Shown here one piece after another: positions 1 to 10,632 of a stretch of DNA of 64,000 bases (position 1 is the first letter of the stretch; every line of letters starts with the position of its first letter). The stretch is from Tsuneonella deserti (lineage in GTDB: Bacteria; Pseudomonadota; Alphaproteobacteria; Sphingomonadales; Sphingomonadaceae): NCBI RefSeq assembly GCF_014644315.1, contig NZ_BMKL01000001.1, positions 941,001 to 1,005,000 on the forward strand. Direction: 5' to 3'. The notes below the pieces were generated by a model. It saw only the letters and a program-made list of their open reading frames with translations, had not been told where the DNA came from and made no database searches. The position numbers and the translations under genes are program-made.

Positions 1-1133
1 TCCATCTCATACTGCATGGCCCATCCACCGCAGACGACCATGATCAGCCCAATGATGTCCCGGTTGACCTCGGAGAAGTCATTCTCCTCCGACAGGAGCT
101 GTTTCTTGAAGGCCGGATCTAGCAACCTGGCTTTCTGCTCATCCCATGGAAGGTCGGCAATCGCCTGCCAGCTCGGCCGCAGGCGGAAGGGGTGGACCGT
201 GCCCTGCCATGCCATCACGATGCCGTTGCCGCGCAGTGCGATCTGGGCGATGATGTTGGCGCCATTGTCGTTTTCGGCGCGCATCGAGGCGATCTGCTCT
301 TCGAGCGGCAGTTCCTTGGCGATCGACTGTAGCGCCGCAAAGGTCACCGGCAGGCCGGTCTCGCGGCTGAGCTGGCCCATCCAGCCGAATTCATCCCACT
401 CGCGCATCATGTCGCTGGCCATCTCGAATACGCCGTGACCCGCGCGGCCCATCGCACGGCCGATGCCGATCAGTTCCTCCGCGGTCGCGGTGGTGCCGGG
501 CACCACTTCGCCATCGATCGAGCGGTGGAGAACGGTGCGCGAGGTGGAGAAGCCCAGCGCTCCGGCGCGGACGCCTTCCTCGACGATCTTGCCCATCGCC
601 TCGATGTCATCGGCGGTGGGGACGGCGCCTGGCCGCTCGCGATCGCCGAGCACGTAAGCGCGCACCGCGCCGTGCGGCACGTGCGTGCCGACATCGACCG
701 TGCGAGGAAGCTTCTCCAATGCATCCAGGTATTCGGGGAAAGTCTCCCAGTCCCACTTCATTCCTTCGGCGAGCGCGGTGCCGGGAATATCCTCGACGCC
801 TTCCATCAGGCCGATCAGCCAGTTGTGCCGATCCGGGTGAGCCGGTGCGAAGCCAACGCCGCAATTGCCCATGACCACCGTCGTCACGCCATGCCAGCTC
901 GACGGCGCCATTTCCTGGTCCCAGGTGGCCTGGCCATCGTAGTGAGTGTGAATGTCCACGAAGCCAGGGGTGACGATCTTGCCAGCAGCGTCAATTTCCT
1001 CGGCCGCATCGCCGCGCACTTCGCCCACCTGAACGATCAGGCCGTCCTTGATCGCGACATCGCCGGCAAAGCGCGGGTCGCCGGTTCCATCGACGATGGT
1101 GCCGTTGCGGATGATCAGGTCAAATGCGGGCAT
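1..1133 (-). CDS. N-acyl-D-amino-acid deacylase-type amidohydrolase (partial)
   Basis: The first 377 codons of an amidohydrolase are present; the 3' end lies beyond the left edge. The N-terminus has the family opening DLIIRNGTIVDGTG, a small beta-sandwich segment, and then the metal-binding HTHYDGQ motif near residue 67, typical of the D-aminoacylase/N-acyl-D-amino-acid deacylase branch. These enzymes hydrolyse N-acyl amino acids or related cyclic amides in the cytoplasm; the exact substrate cannot be read from sequence. The ATG at 1133 is preceded by a GAGGAG ribosome binding site about 7 bases away, which fixes the start. No signal peptide is seen. It is last in a leftward run with the genes at 1231, 1819 and 3135, so co-transcription is likely. 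Confidence 0.85.
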   Translation of the reverse strand, partial: MPAFDLIIRNGTIVDGTGDPRFAGDVAIKDGLIVQVGEVRGDAAEEIDAAGKIVTPGFVDIHTHYDGQATWDQEMAPSSWHGVTTVVMGNCGVGFAPAHPDRHNWLIGLMEGVEDIPGTALAEGMKWDWETFPEYLDALEKLPRTVDVGTHVPHGAVRAYVLGDRERPGAVPTADDIEAMGKIVEEGVRAGALGFSTSRTVLHRSIDGEVVPGTTATAEELIGIGRAMGRAGHGVFEMASDMMREWDEFGWMGQLSRETGLPVTFAALQSIAKELPLEEQIASMRAENDNGANIIAQIALRGNGIVMAWQGTVHPFRLRPSWQAIADLPWDEQKARLLDPAFKKQLLSEENDFSEVNRDIIGLIMVVCGGWAMQYEM

Positions 1134-1230
1134 GTATGGGCTCCTCTCTCCACCGGCGAGAGTTACATGCTGCAAAAGCCGAGTCCAGTTGCTTTGTGCA
1201 ACCTTGGTCGCTCCGGCGGGGCGGCCTGGC

Positions 1231-1815
1231 CTAACCCGCGCGCAGCTTTCGCAGCCCCTGGGTGACGGCGAGCGCGATGGCCGCCGCCGGGAAAAGCCAG
1301 ATCAGTCGGCCCCATCCGGTTAGCGGGTCCACCAGGTCGCGAAGGGCCCAGACGACGAAAGCCGACGCCAGTGGAAGGATAATGAAGTTTGGCCAGGGCG
1401 CCTGCCGCAGTTGTGCCCGGCTCCATTCGTCCGCGTCGATCGCGCTGGCGACGGGCGCGCGGACCGATAGCTCGCGCTCCGGGCGGGACTGGTTACGCAA
1501 GTCCGCGACTACGAAGGCCGCGATCAGCAGGACGACGGGAATTACGATCCCCAGGACGATAGCGGTCTCGCCAGGGGTGAAGGGCAACTGCGCCATCAGG
1601 GGTCCCGCTCCGCCGCCCAGTACAATTGTCGTCACGAGGAGCGCCAGGCGAGCGATGCGCGTCTCTCTCATGTACCGTTGGAGGAAATCGGCCACCTGTT
1701 CCTCCGTGACCGGGAAGGCCGGGCCACGCCCGAATCGGCGATAAACCAGCGTGCCGCCTTCGCTAGAGAACTGGCGCATGAAGTGGGATGCAATATCGCT
1801 GGAGTTGAATGGCAA
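1231..1815 (-). CDS. Small inner-membrane protein of unknown function
   Basis: A 194-residue protein with a soluble N-terminus of about 55 residues and four probable membrane segments: two close together near residues 57-75 and 83-105, and two near 143-160 and 168-188. I do not recognise a family. The assigned start is a TTG three bases after the stop of the upstream reductase gene, with a CGGGG stretch at suitable distance. An ATG at 1779 is an alternative that would remove 12 residues. Spacing places it in one operon with the genes on both sides. Function cannot be inferred beyond membrane location. Confidence 0.6.
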   Translation of the reverse strand: MPFNSSDIASHFMRQFSSEGGTLVYRRFGRGPAFPVTEEQVADFLQRYMRETRIARLALLVTTIVLGGGAGPLMAQLPFTPGETAIVLGIVIPVVLLIAAFVVADLRNQSRPERELSVRAPVASAIDADEWSRAQLRQAPWPNFIILPLASAFVVWALRDLVDPLTGWGRLIWLFPAAAIALAVTQGLRKLRAG

Positions 1816-1818
1816 GGT

Positions 1819-3138
1819 TCAGCCCCGGGCTCGGATCATGCTCTCGATATCTACGAACTTCTCGCGCGGGGCGCCTTCGCGGGCGGCTTCCGCTTCGGCT
1901 TCCTCGATCCTCTTCCAGTCGCGGAAGGTGACGATGTCCAGTCCGCGCTTGGCGGCGAGCCGGTCGAATCCCGCCCTTCCTTCGCGCGACTTCGCTGGAA
2001 TGGCGCCGCTCGACAGGTCCTCGTCGATCCGATCGACCACCCCGAACCCGTCGGGGCGGTTGGTGCCGATCGTTCCGCTCGGGCCCCTTCGCGCCCAGCC
2101 CACGGTATAAATCCCCGGGAGAATGCGTCCCTCGTCATTGGCGAAGCGGCCCGCACGCTCATCGAACGGAACCCCGGGGATGGGCGAACTTCGATAGCCG
2201 ATGCAACTGATCACCAGGTCGGCCGGCAGGGTATAGGTCTGGCCGGTCCCGACGGCGCGACCTGCCTCGATCACCGTGCGCTCAACCTCGATGGCGGCGA
2301 CTTTGCCCTCTCCCAGTAGGCGCATCGGGGAGGCGTACATGTCAAAATCGATCTCGATTGCCTTGTCGGCCCTTTCGCTCTCAGGAATTGCCGCGAAGCT
2401 GCGCAGGTGGCTGACCGACTTGCGCAGGCCGGGTTCAAGAACGAGGTCCTCGCCCTGGTCTGGCAGGTCGTTCGGATCGACGCGGGGGCTTGCCCGCGAA
2501 AGATGCAACAGCTCTCCAAGCTCCTTGGGCGTCATCATGATCTGGTGCGGACCGCGCCGGCCGAGGATCGTGATCGTGCGGAGCCGCGATGTGCGCAGCG
2601 CTTCAAGCGCGTGATTGACGATGTCGCTGCCGGCAAACTCCTCCTCGGTCTTGGCGAGGATGCGTGCGACGTCGAGCGCCACGTTGCCCATGCCAATCAC
2701 CACGGCATGGCTTCCGGATAGGTCGGGCGCGAGGCCGGCGAATTGCGGGTGCCCATTGTACCAGCCGACGAATGCGGCGCTGCCGAACACGTTGCCCAGT
2801 TCCTCACCCGGGATGCCAAGCGGACGATCATGCGGCGCGCCGGTGGCAAACACGATCGCGTCGTAGAAGTCCTGCAGTTCCGCCACGCTGACGTCGGTGC
2901 CGACGGTCACGTTGCCAACGAAGCGGACGTTTTCGCTGAGCGCTGTGGTCTCGTAGCGCTTGCTCACGCCTTTGATTGACTGGTGATCGGGCGCGACACC
3001 GGTACGGATGAGGCCGTAGGGGACCGGGAGGGTATCGAAAACGTCGACCCGGACATCGTCACCCCACCGCTTTTGCGCCGCTTCCGCCGTGTAGTATCCG
3101 GCGGGACCCGAACCCACGATTGCGATGTGATGCGTCAT
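1819..3138 (-). CDS. FAD-dependent ferredoxin--NADP reductase, FprA/adrenodoxin-reductase type
   Basis: A 439-residue flavoprotein. The N-terminus has the FAD dinucleotide-binding motif GSGPAGYY and the family signature PVPYGLIRTGVAPDH. A second Rossmann motif, GMGNVALDVARIL, near residue 150 binds NADPH. Length and order match adrenodoxin-reductase-like FprA enzymes, which pass electrons between NADPH and a ferredoxin. No ferredoxin or P450 gene is nearby, so the partner is unknown. The ATG overlaps the stop of the upstream hydrolase gene by four bases (ATGA), implying translational coupling. Family assignment is firm; the physiological role is not. Confidence 0.88.
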   Translation of the reverse strand: MTHHIAIVGSGPAGYYTAEAAQKRWGDDVRVDVFDTLPVPYGLIRTGVAPDHQSIKGVSKRYETTALSENVRFVGNVTVGTDVSVAELQDFYDAIVFATGAPHDRPLGIPGEELGNVFGSAAFVGWYNGHPQFAGLAPDLSGSHAVVIGMGNVALDVARILAKTEEEFAGSDIVNHALEALRTSRLRTITILGRRGPHQIMMTPKELGELLHLSRASPRVDPNDLPDQGEDLVLEPGLRKSVSHLRSFAAIPESERADKAIEIDFDMYASPMRLLGEGKVAAIEVERTVIEAGRAVGTGQTYTLPADLVISCIGYRSSPIPGVPFDERAGRFANDEGRILPGIYTVGWARRGPSGTIGTNRPDGFGVVDRIDEDLSSGAIPAKSREGRAGFDRLAAKRGLDIVTFRDWKRIEEAEAEAAREGAPREKFVDIESMIRARG

Positions 3139-3986
3139 GCAGCCTTGCGCTCCGCTTCTGTGTCATCCGAGCTGTCGAGAAAGCTCCGGATGCAGGAAAT
3201 CGATTGATCCCGGTGGCTGAGCAGGAACAAGTGCCCGCCACCTTCGAAAATCTCGAGTTCGCTGCGCGGGATCAGCGAATGGAGCAGCCGCCCGTTGATT
3301 GAAGGAACGATAGGGTCCTCGTCGCCCATCATTATAAGTACCCGCTTTGTCAGGAAGGGCAGGGCGGGGGCGCTGCTCCATCCGCTCATGGCCAACAGTT
3401 GATAGAGGTATCCGATCCTGCTGGGCGGCCTGATCCACCCCAGCTGGGCCGCCTCCCCGCCAGTATCGCGAAGTGACCGGCGGTAAAGGGCTGCGAAGGA
3501 CTTGTCGGCAAAGGCGGCATCGAGAAACCGCCTGGGATCAGACAAGGCGGCAAAGGCGGCCGGGCTGCCAGGGAAAGTCAGCATTCCAGCTCCGGTCGCA
3601 CAGAGGATCAGCCGACGCACCACCGCGCTGTGCTGAAGTGCGAACTGCTGGGCCATCGCGCCGCCCCAGCTCACGCCCATCACGTCGACCCGTTCCAGCC
3701 CCAGCTGCTGCAATAGCGCTGCAGTGGCCGCGCAAATGGTGAAGGGAGTGTATGGCATCACGGGGTCGGGCGAACCGCCGATGCCGGGCATGTCGAACAT
3801 GACGAACGGGCGATCGTCCAGCGCATGGGCTAGCGGGGCCACCGCCTCGATGCTTGCGCCAATGCCGTTGAAAAACAGGACGGGAAGGTGGTCCGATGAC
3901 CCGTCGAGCCGCCAGGTTGCTAGCCGCATCTCGCGCCCCCCAGCCTGCATCATGGAAATCCGGGCGGATTTCATCGGGTTGTTCAA
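3135..3986 (-). CDS. Alpha/beta hydrolase resembling intracellular medium-chain PHA depolymerase (PhaZ type)
   Basis: A 283-residue alpha/beta hydrolase. It has the oxyanion-hole region LFFNGIGASIE, nucleophile elbow GVSWGGA with serine near residue 107, an acidic segment GDEDPIVPSINGRLL, and the catalytic histidine in GGGHLFLL. These match the layout and wording of the intracellular poly(3-hydroxyalkanoate) depolymerase family of Pseudomonas. That enzyme hydrolyses stored polyester granules to hydroxyacid monomers. No signal peptide is present, consistent with an intracellular enzyme. No PHA synthase or phasin lies in the window, so a general esterase or lipase remains possible. It is first in the leftward run and its stop overlaps the start of the reductase gene. 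Confidence 0.75.
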   Translation of the reverse strand: MNNPMKSARISMMQAGGREMRLATWRLDGSSDHLPVLFFNGIGASIEAVAPLAHALDDRPFVMFDMPGIGGSPDPVMPYTPFTICAATAALLQQLGLERVDVMGVSWGGAMAQQFALQHSAVVRRLILCATGAGMLTFPGSPAAFAALSDPRRFLDAAFADKSFAALYRRSLRDTGGEAAQLGWIRPPSRIGYLYQLLAMSGWSSAPALPFLTKRVLIMMGDEDPIVPSINGRLLHSLIPRSELEIFEGGGHLFLLSHRDQSISCIRSFLDSSDDTEAERKAA

Positions 3987-4285
3987 CTGGGGGACCCTTC
4001 TGAGCTTGATTGCGTACGAAGGGCCTTAAACCACCAGCCGCTTTCGGTGTTCCGACGTGCTCTTGCCCACCGAATCGGGGGCATCGAAGCCGCATGGCAG
4101 TCCAGCCCGGTGCTCGTCACACGTCCCCCGCCCGCGTAGATGAACGAAATCATGCACGGGGCCATGCAGGATGGCAAGCGGCTCGCTCGGAAAGGCGCCC
4201 GCTCAAAGAAAACCACCCGCTGAAAGACGAATTTCGACTCTGGCGCGGTTGGTTAGCAAAACAGTTATAAATGCGGCGCTAAGCA

Positions 4286-6541
4286 GTGATCAAAGGCCGC
4301 GGCGATGGCGCCAGCAAGGCCAGTCGGGTCCGCACAAGTGAAAGTTCGAAGAACGTGGCACTGAGCGGTATTTTTGCGCGAAGAAGCGGCGATGTCGCCG
4401 GGGGTGCGCGCGCGCCCGATAGCAACGCGCAACGGCTCGCGCTGCTCGACCAGTTCGAGGAGTCCGAGATCGGCTGGTTCTGGGCGACGGATGCCGAGGG
4501 AAAGCTGAGCTATCTCTCCGCAAGCGCGGCACGGAAACTCGGGAAGGAATCTGCCGACCTCCTTGGCACGCCGGTCGCCATGTTGTTCCTGGCCGAGGAG
4601 GACGCAAAGGACGAAGATCGTACCGCGCGTCCCCTCGCGTTCCAGCTTCGCGCGCGCAATTCGCTCACCGAAGTGCCCGTGCGGGTCGATGCGGGGGACG
4701 CCGAACACTGGTGGTCGATAAGCGCGAAGCCCCAGGTGACCGAGGAGGGAGACTTTCTCGGCTATCGGGGCAGCGCCAAGGACATCACCTCCGTCCGCGA
4801 AAGCCAGCGGGATGCATCTCGCCTTGCCCAGTACGATTCGCTTACCGGGCTGGCCAACCGGCACCGGATGAGCAAGCGGCTTTCGACTACGCTGACGGCA
4901 TACAAAGCGGCGAAGCGAAGCTGCGCGTTGCTCATGCTCGATCTCGACCGGTTCAAGCAGGTCAATGACACGCTTGGCCACCCGGCGGGAGACGAGCTCC
5001 TCAAGCAGGTAGCGCAACGCCTTGAACGGATCATCGCCGGACGTGGAGAGATCGGTCGTCTCGGCGGTGACGAGTTTCAGGTGATGCTGCCCGATATCGA
5101 CGACCGGGGCCGTCTGGGCGAGATCGCCAACAGCGTCATCCAGATGATCTCGCAGCCTTACTCGCTCAATGGCAGCCGTGCGATCATTGGCACTTCGGTC
5201 GGCATCGCGATCGCCCCGTATGACGGCCTGGACCCGGATGAACTGGTCAGCAGTGCCGACCTGGCGCTGTACGCGGCCAAGGGTGGCGGACGAGGGCAGT
5301 ACCGCTTCTTCTCGAGCGAGCTCAAGGACGGCGCCCGCCTGCGCCGGCAAATCGAGGAGGACCTGCGCGACGCTATTCAGACCGACCAGCTCGAACTGCA
5401 TTACCAGCCCATCGTGCGGACCGCGGATCATTTGGTCACCGGCGTCGAAGCACTGGTGCGCTGGAACCACCCCGAACGTGGATGGATCAGCCCCGCGGAG
5501 TTCGTTCCGGTCGCGGAAGAGACCAATCTCATCACCAAGCTCGGAGAGTGGGTCTTGCGCCGGGCCTGCGGGGATGCGACCGCGTGGCCCGAAACCATGC
5601 GGGTGGCGGTGAACGTTTCCGCCATCCAGTTCGCGGCCGACGACTTGCCTCGCGTAGTGCGCACCGCTCTTGACCGCAGCGGCCTCGATCCCGCCCGTCT
5701 CGAGCTCGAGATTACGGAGAGCGTGTTCCTCGGAGACCCGCAGGGCACCCAGGCCATGCTCAAGACACTCAAAAAAATGGGAGTGCGGCTGGCGCTGGAT
5801 GATTTCGGCACCGGTTACTCGTCGCTCGGCTACTTGAGCAGCGCACCGCTCGACAAAATCAAGATCGATCGCAGCTTCGTGGCCGGCGCGACGCAGGACG
5901 ATACCAACAACGCGGCGATCATCACCGCCATCGTCAGCCTCGCCGAAGCCTTGAAAATGGAGACCGTCGCCGAAGGCGTCGAAGCGATGGACGAATTGGA
6001 TCTGATTACCCGGCTGGGGGCGAGTCACATCCAGGGCTACATTTTCTCCAAGGCGCTGCCGCAAGAGGAGTTCCTGACCCGCCTCACAGAGGGCGGTCTG
6101 AAGTTCGATCCCACCGGGCCCGCGAGACACCGCGCGGACCGTAAGACGATGTACCGCCGCGTCGGCCTCATCCACGAGGATCACCGCTACGAAGTCGTGC
6201 TGCGGAACCTTTCACGGACCGGCGCGAGCATTGAAGGGCTGCTCGATGTGCCCCTTGAGACCGAGTTCGTGCTCGATCTGGGCGGTGGTCAGCTCGTTGT
6301 GTGCCGGGTGAAGCGGTCGGAAGGCTACACCCAGGGGCTCGGCTTCGAGGTGCCGCTCATAAGCGACGGAGCCGATGGGCTCTGCACCCGGCACCGGATC
6401 AGCCCATATGCGCTGGCCGCGGCAGGCATGCCGCTCGCAGCCCTGCCGCCGGGCCACTACGCTCCGCCACAAGGCGACGGCCCGCGCAGCCGCCCGCAAT
6501 TTCTTCAGGTCGATCCGACATCGATGTCCAGAGCTGCCTGA
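4286..6541 (+). CDS. PAS-GGDEF-EAL-PilZ cyclic-di-GMP signalling protein
   Basis: A 751-residue cytoplasmic protein with four domains in order: a PAS sensor at about 50-165 (GWFWATDAEG), a diguanylate cyclase domain with intact GGDEF near 260, a phosphodiesterase domain with EAL near 387 and LDDFGTGYSSLGYL, and a C-terminal PilZ-like domain near 620-700 with NLSRTGAS. It should both make and degrade c-di-GMP and may sense it through PilZ; the net direction cannot be told. No membrane segment is present. The start is a GTG without a clear ribosome binding site; a GTG near 4355 is an alternative. It stands alone upstream of lepA with 46 bases between. Confidence 0.9.
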   Translation: MIKGRGDGASKASRVRTSESSKNVALSGIFARRSGDVAGGARAPDSNAQRLALLDQFEESEIGWFWATDAEGKLSYLSASAARKLGKESADLLGTPVAMLFLAEEDAKDEDRTARPLAFQLRARNSLTEVPVRVDAGDAEHWWSISAKPQVTEEGDFLGYRGSAKDITSVRESQRDASRLAQYDSLTGLANRHRMSKRLSTTLTAYKAAKRSCALLMLDLDRFKQVNDTLGHPAGDELLKQVAQRLERIIAGRGEIGRLGGDEFQVMLPDIDDRGRLGEIANSVIQMISQPYSLNGSRAIIGTSVGIAIAPYDGLDPDELVSSADLALYAAKGGGRGQYRFFSSELKDGARLRRQIEEDLRDAIQTDQLELHYQPIVRTADHLVTGVEALVRWNHPERGWISPAEFVPVAEETNLITKLGEWVLRRACGDATAWPETMRVAVNVSAIQFAADDLPRVVRTALDRSGLDPARLELEITESVFLGDPQGTQAMLKTLKKMGVRLALDDFGTGYSSLGYLSSAPLDKIKIDRSFVAGATQDDTNNAAIITAIVSLAEALKMETVAEGVEAMDELDLITRLGASHIQGYIFSKALPQEEFLTRLTEGGLKFDPTGPARHRADRKTMYRRVGLIHEDHRYEVVLRNLSRTGASIEGLLDVPLETEFVLDLGGGQLVVCRVKRSEGYTQGLGFEVPLISDGADGLCTRHRISPYALAAAGMPLAALPPGHYAPPQGDGPRSRPQFLQVDPTSMSRAA

Positions 6542-6587
6542 TAGCGACTGCTGACAGGGCGCGACCGCGCCGCTAAGGGCGCGGGCG

Positions 6588-8405
<1,818 letters not shown>

Positions 8406-8415
8406 CCATTCGCCA

Positions 8416-8922
8416 TCAGGCGCCTTCCCGGTCTCCGGCGCAGAAAAAAGCTTGAGGAGTGTTCGGGAGAAATCCTCCCTTCCCCTTCATTTCACCAAAT
8501 AAGCGAAAAGCCTCGCCGCAATCGGCGATCTCGTCTTCGACGCACCACCGTAGGAGGCGCACAGTCCCAAGCACCCTATCTTGCCCGATCATTTCGGCCG
8601 CCGCTTCTCTGGCTTTTCGGTCGTCACAGCAGACTCGAAAATCATTATCGACCGACGCGGCGATACATTCAGTCTCTCCAGCGCCTAGAGAATAGCGGCC
8701 GAGAAGTTCGAGATAACGGTCCGCGTCGATTTCAGTGTCATTAAGAAATTCGACGCAACCTTCATCCCGTAGTTCAAGAAGAGATGATGCGCACGAAGGA
8801 GCACATTCACCGAACACGAGCGGGGGGATCAGGAACTCACACCTGGCTAGCCGGCAGAATAATTTCAGCGCATCAGCGTTGAAGAGATTGATTACAGAAC
8901 TTGAGTCAACAATTACCTTCAA
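8416..8922 (-). CDS. PIN-domain protein, putative toxin-like ribonuclease
   Basis: A 168-residue PIN-like protein. The acidic positions expected of a PIN nuclease are visible: VDSSSVINLF with Asp near residue 5, glutamates in FGEC and LGAGETECIAAS, and the second aspartate pair in CCDDRKAREAA followed by VLGTVRLL, which recalls the DUF3368 branch. PIN proteins cleave RNA and are often toxins paired with an upstream antitoxin. Its ATG overlaps the stop of the upstream HTH-ImmA/IrrE gene by four bases. It is last in a four-gene operon inserted just behind lepA, with only ten bases between the two convergent stops. Nuclease activity is inferred from the fold only. Confidence 0.8.
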   Translation of the reverse strand: MKVIVDSSSVINLFNADALKLFCRLARCEFLIPPLVFGECAPSCASSLLELRDEGCVEFLNDTEIDADRYLELLGRYSLGAGETECIAASVDNDFRVCCDDRKAREAAAEMIGQDRVLGTVRLLRWCVEDEIADCGEAFRLFGEMKGKGGFLPNTPQAFFCAGDREGA

Positions 8923-10049
8923 AGGGAAGCGCGCCCTTTGTTTGCAGCTAAGACTTCTGCAATTGAGAGACCCAGTCGATCGGTGATCCAGCCGATTGAA
9001 ACGTTGCCGCCTTCCAATGCTTGCGAGACCGACGCGGACAGCTGCCTTGACAATGCCGGTAGCGCAATGGGCGCTCGGGGAGGGACGCCGAGTTGATCGG
9101 CTCGCTTCTCGGCAGACCCATACTCCTTTTTCAGCCTTCCCGAGAGCGCAAAACCCGCGCCTCTCGGAATGAGCTCAAGATCTTCGCATCTCCGTGCGGC
9201 AACATCGAAACTCACTCCAAAGAACCTTGCCAAGAGGAGAATTTCGAAGTCGCTGATCGCTGGCACTTGGACGTTATAATGAGCCTTGAACATCCTTAGC
9301 GCTTTCGCAACTCCTCGATCCGGGAGCAAAAGGCAGCTCGCAAAGGCGTCAACCATTGCTTCTTGTCGCGAGTGCGCGCCGAACGTTCCGATATCGCCCG
9401 CTTTTTCGAATAACGCCTCTCCACCATTCTTGTGATGGGCGATCACATGACCAAGTTCATGACCAAGCGTAAACAACATGCGACCCTGGAAACGTGGTGA
9501 TACGAAGATAAAGCAGTAATTTCCCGCGATTAGGGATACACCCTCATAACGAGAGTATAGAAGCCGACTGATTATAACTCCGTCGAGCGATCCTAAAACC
9601 GCTGGAAGGTCGGACGCTGGATCATCTAAGGGATGTTCGTAGACAATCGCCCTAAATTGCTTGGCTAAGCGATCAGCCTCTTCATATGACGTAGCCTTGG
9701 CCTCCAGTCCTTGGAGCCAAGTCGGCAGCGATCTACGTGTCGGAAGTAGTTCTAGTGATGCCTCAACGAAAGTCGCGATTTTTTCAATTGTAACATCGTA
9801 GTCTTGGTGCGCGCCTCGAACGGCGCGAAAGAGCGGCGCAACTGAAGACCTTTCGCTGGGCCGTTCTCCTTTAGCGAGAACATGCATCGGTAATCTGAGC
9901 CCTGTACCGATTGCCCGTAGCTCAGAGAGCGCTACTTTGCTGCCATCTAGAATCGCAAGAACACGCTCGATTGGTAGCCTAGACTTCTCGGCGATTTCCT
10001 TAGCAGGTATTTTTAAGGCGCGAAGGGCATCGGCGACGTTACTCACCAC
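8919..10049 (-). CDS. HTH plus ImmA/IrrE-type zinc metallopeptidase
   Basis: A 376-residue protein with an N-terminal helix-turn-helix-like region (about 1-60, KEIAEKSRLPIERVLAILDG). A central ImmA/IrrE (COG2856) peptidase domain carries HELGH near residue 200 and a downstream EAMVDAFASCLLLP helix, where the glutamate and aspartate would complete zinc binding. The C-terminal 100 residues include a second HTH-like stretch (SIGWITDRLGLSIAEVLA). Such proteins cleave repressors (ImmA, DdrO control) or act in toxin-antitoxin-like pairs. Here the PIN gene overlaps by four bases downstream, and the Nmad2-like gene ends one base upstream. Base composition is clearly lower in GC than lepA or bamD, which suggests acquisition. 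Confidence 0.85.
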   Translation of the reverse strand: MVSNVADALRALKIPAKEIAEKSRLPIERVLAILDGSKVALSELRAIGTGLRLPMHVLAKGERPSERSSVAPLFRAVRGAHQDYDVTIEKIATFVEASLELLPTRRSLPTWLQGLEAKATSYEEADRLAKQFRAIVYEHPLDDPASDLPAVLGSLDGVIISRLLYSRYEGVSLIAGNYCFIFVSPRFQGRMLFTLGHELGHVIAHHKNGGEALFEKAGDIGTFGAHSRQEAMVDAFASCLLLPDRGVAKALRMFKAHYNVQVPAISDFEILLLARFFGVSFDVAARRCEDLELIPRGAGFALSGRLKKEYGSAEKRADQLGVPPRAPIALPALSRQLSASVSQALEGGNVSIGWITDRLGLSIAEVLAANKGRASL

Positions 10050-10050
10050 G

Positions 10051-10632
10051 CTACTCTGCTGTAGCTGCAGCTTTTATGCCCCGAAGCCAGTCTAGCAACC
10101 CGTGTACCTGTTGCTCGTCCAACTTCCTCTGACGGCCCATAATGTCAATTGGTCGGTTTCCCTGCCGGTCAAACACCTCGGACAGTTTGCGCAACGTTTG
10201 CTCGCGCCCGAGTTCAATCTCCCGCTGGGTTTGAAGCGCTTCAGCTTCGTCGCCGACAATGAAGTTTTTCACGCGCCGCTCAAACGTATCCGGGTCATGA
10301 TGATCCAGCGGGTGCTGATTCCCGTATTCATCGACAATGATGTTTCCGCGTATCACGCCATTTTCATCGACGCGCAGTCTGTTCTGGGGGAATCGACCGT
10401 ACGCAGCCAAAGCGTCAATTTTCTCAGCAACCCTCATTCCCCCGATCACGTATTGCGCAGCGCTGGCGGCCTTACCCGACACGACGAACAGGTAGTCGCC
10501 CGGGTCAACGAAGTCCCGCAAATTGGTCATGCAGGCGCCTAAGGTTGGCGGGTCACCGAATAAGGGGTCATCGAGGTTGTCGTGCAGCCCTGGGTCGGCG
10601 CCGGTGCCTGTAATGTAGATGTATCCCTTCAT
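10051..10632 (-). CDS. Nmad2-like (nucleotide-modification-associated, PUA-like) protein
   Basis: A 193-residue protein with no membrane segment. The N-terminal 120 residues follow the pattern of the Nmad2 family: a beta-strand start (GYIYITGTG), then FVDPGDYLFVVSG, GGMRVAEKI, GNIIVDEYG and a histidine/aspartate patch HPLDHHDPDTFERRVKNFIVG. Nmad families were named from genome-context studies linking them to DNA base modification; the biochemical role is unknown. The last 60 residues are a probable helical tail rich in charged residues. The ATG overlaps the stop of the upstream zinc-ribbon gene by four bases. The family call rests on motif resemblance only. Confidence 0.55.
   Translation of the reverse strand: MKGYIYITGTGADPGLHDNLDDPLFGDPPTLGACMTNLRDFVDPGDYLFVVSGKAASAAQYVIGGMRVAEKIDALAAYGRFPQNRLRVDENGVIRGNIIVDEYGNQHPLDHHDPDTFERRVKNFIVGDEAEALQTQREIELGREQTLRKLSEVFDRQGNRPIDIMGRQRKLDEQQVHGLLDWLRGIKAAATAE

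Noticed and set aside
10051..10632. Possible EVE/ASCH-domain alternative for the Nmad2-like protein
   Set aside because: The PUA-like relatives share general layout, but the GDYLF and HPLDHHDP blocks fit Nmad2 better; kept as a tentative call only.
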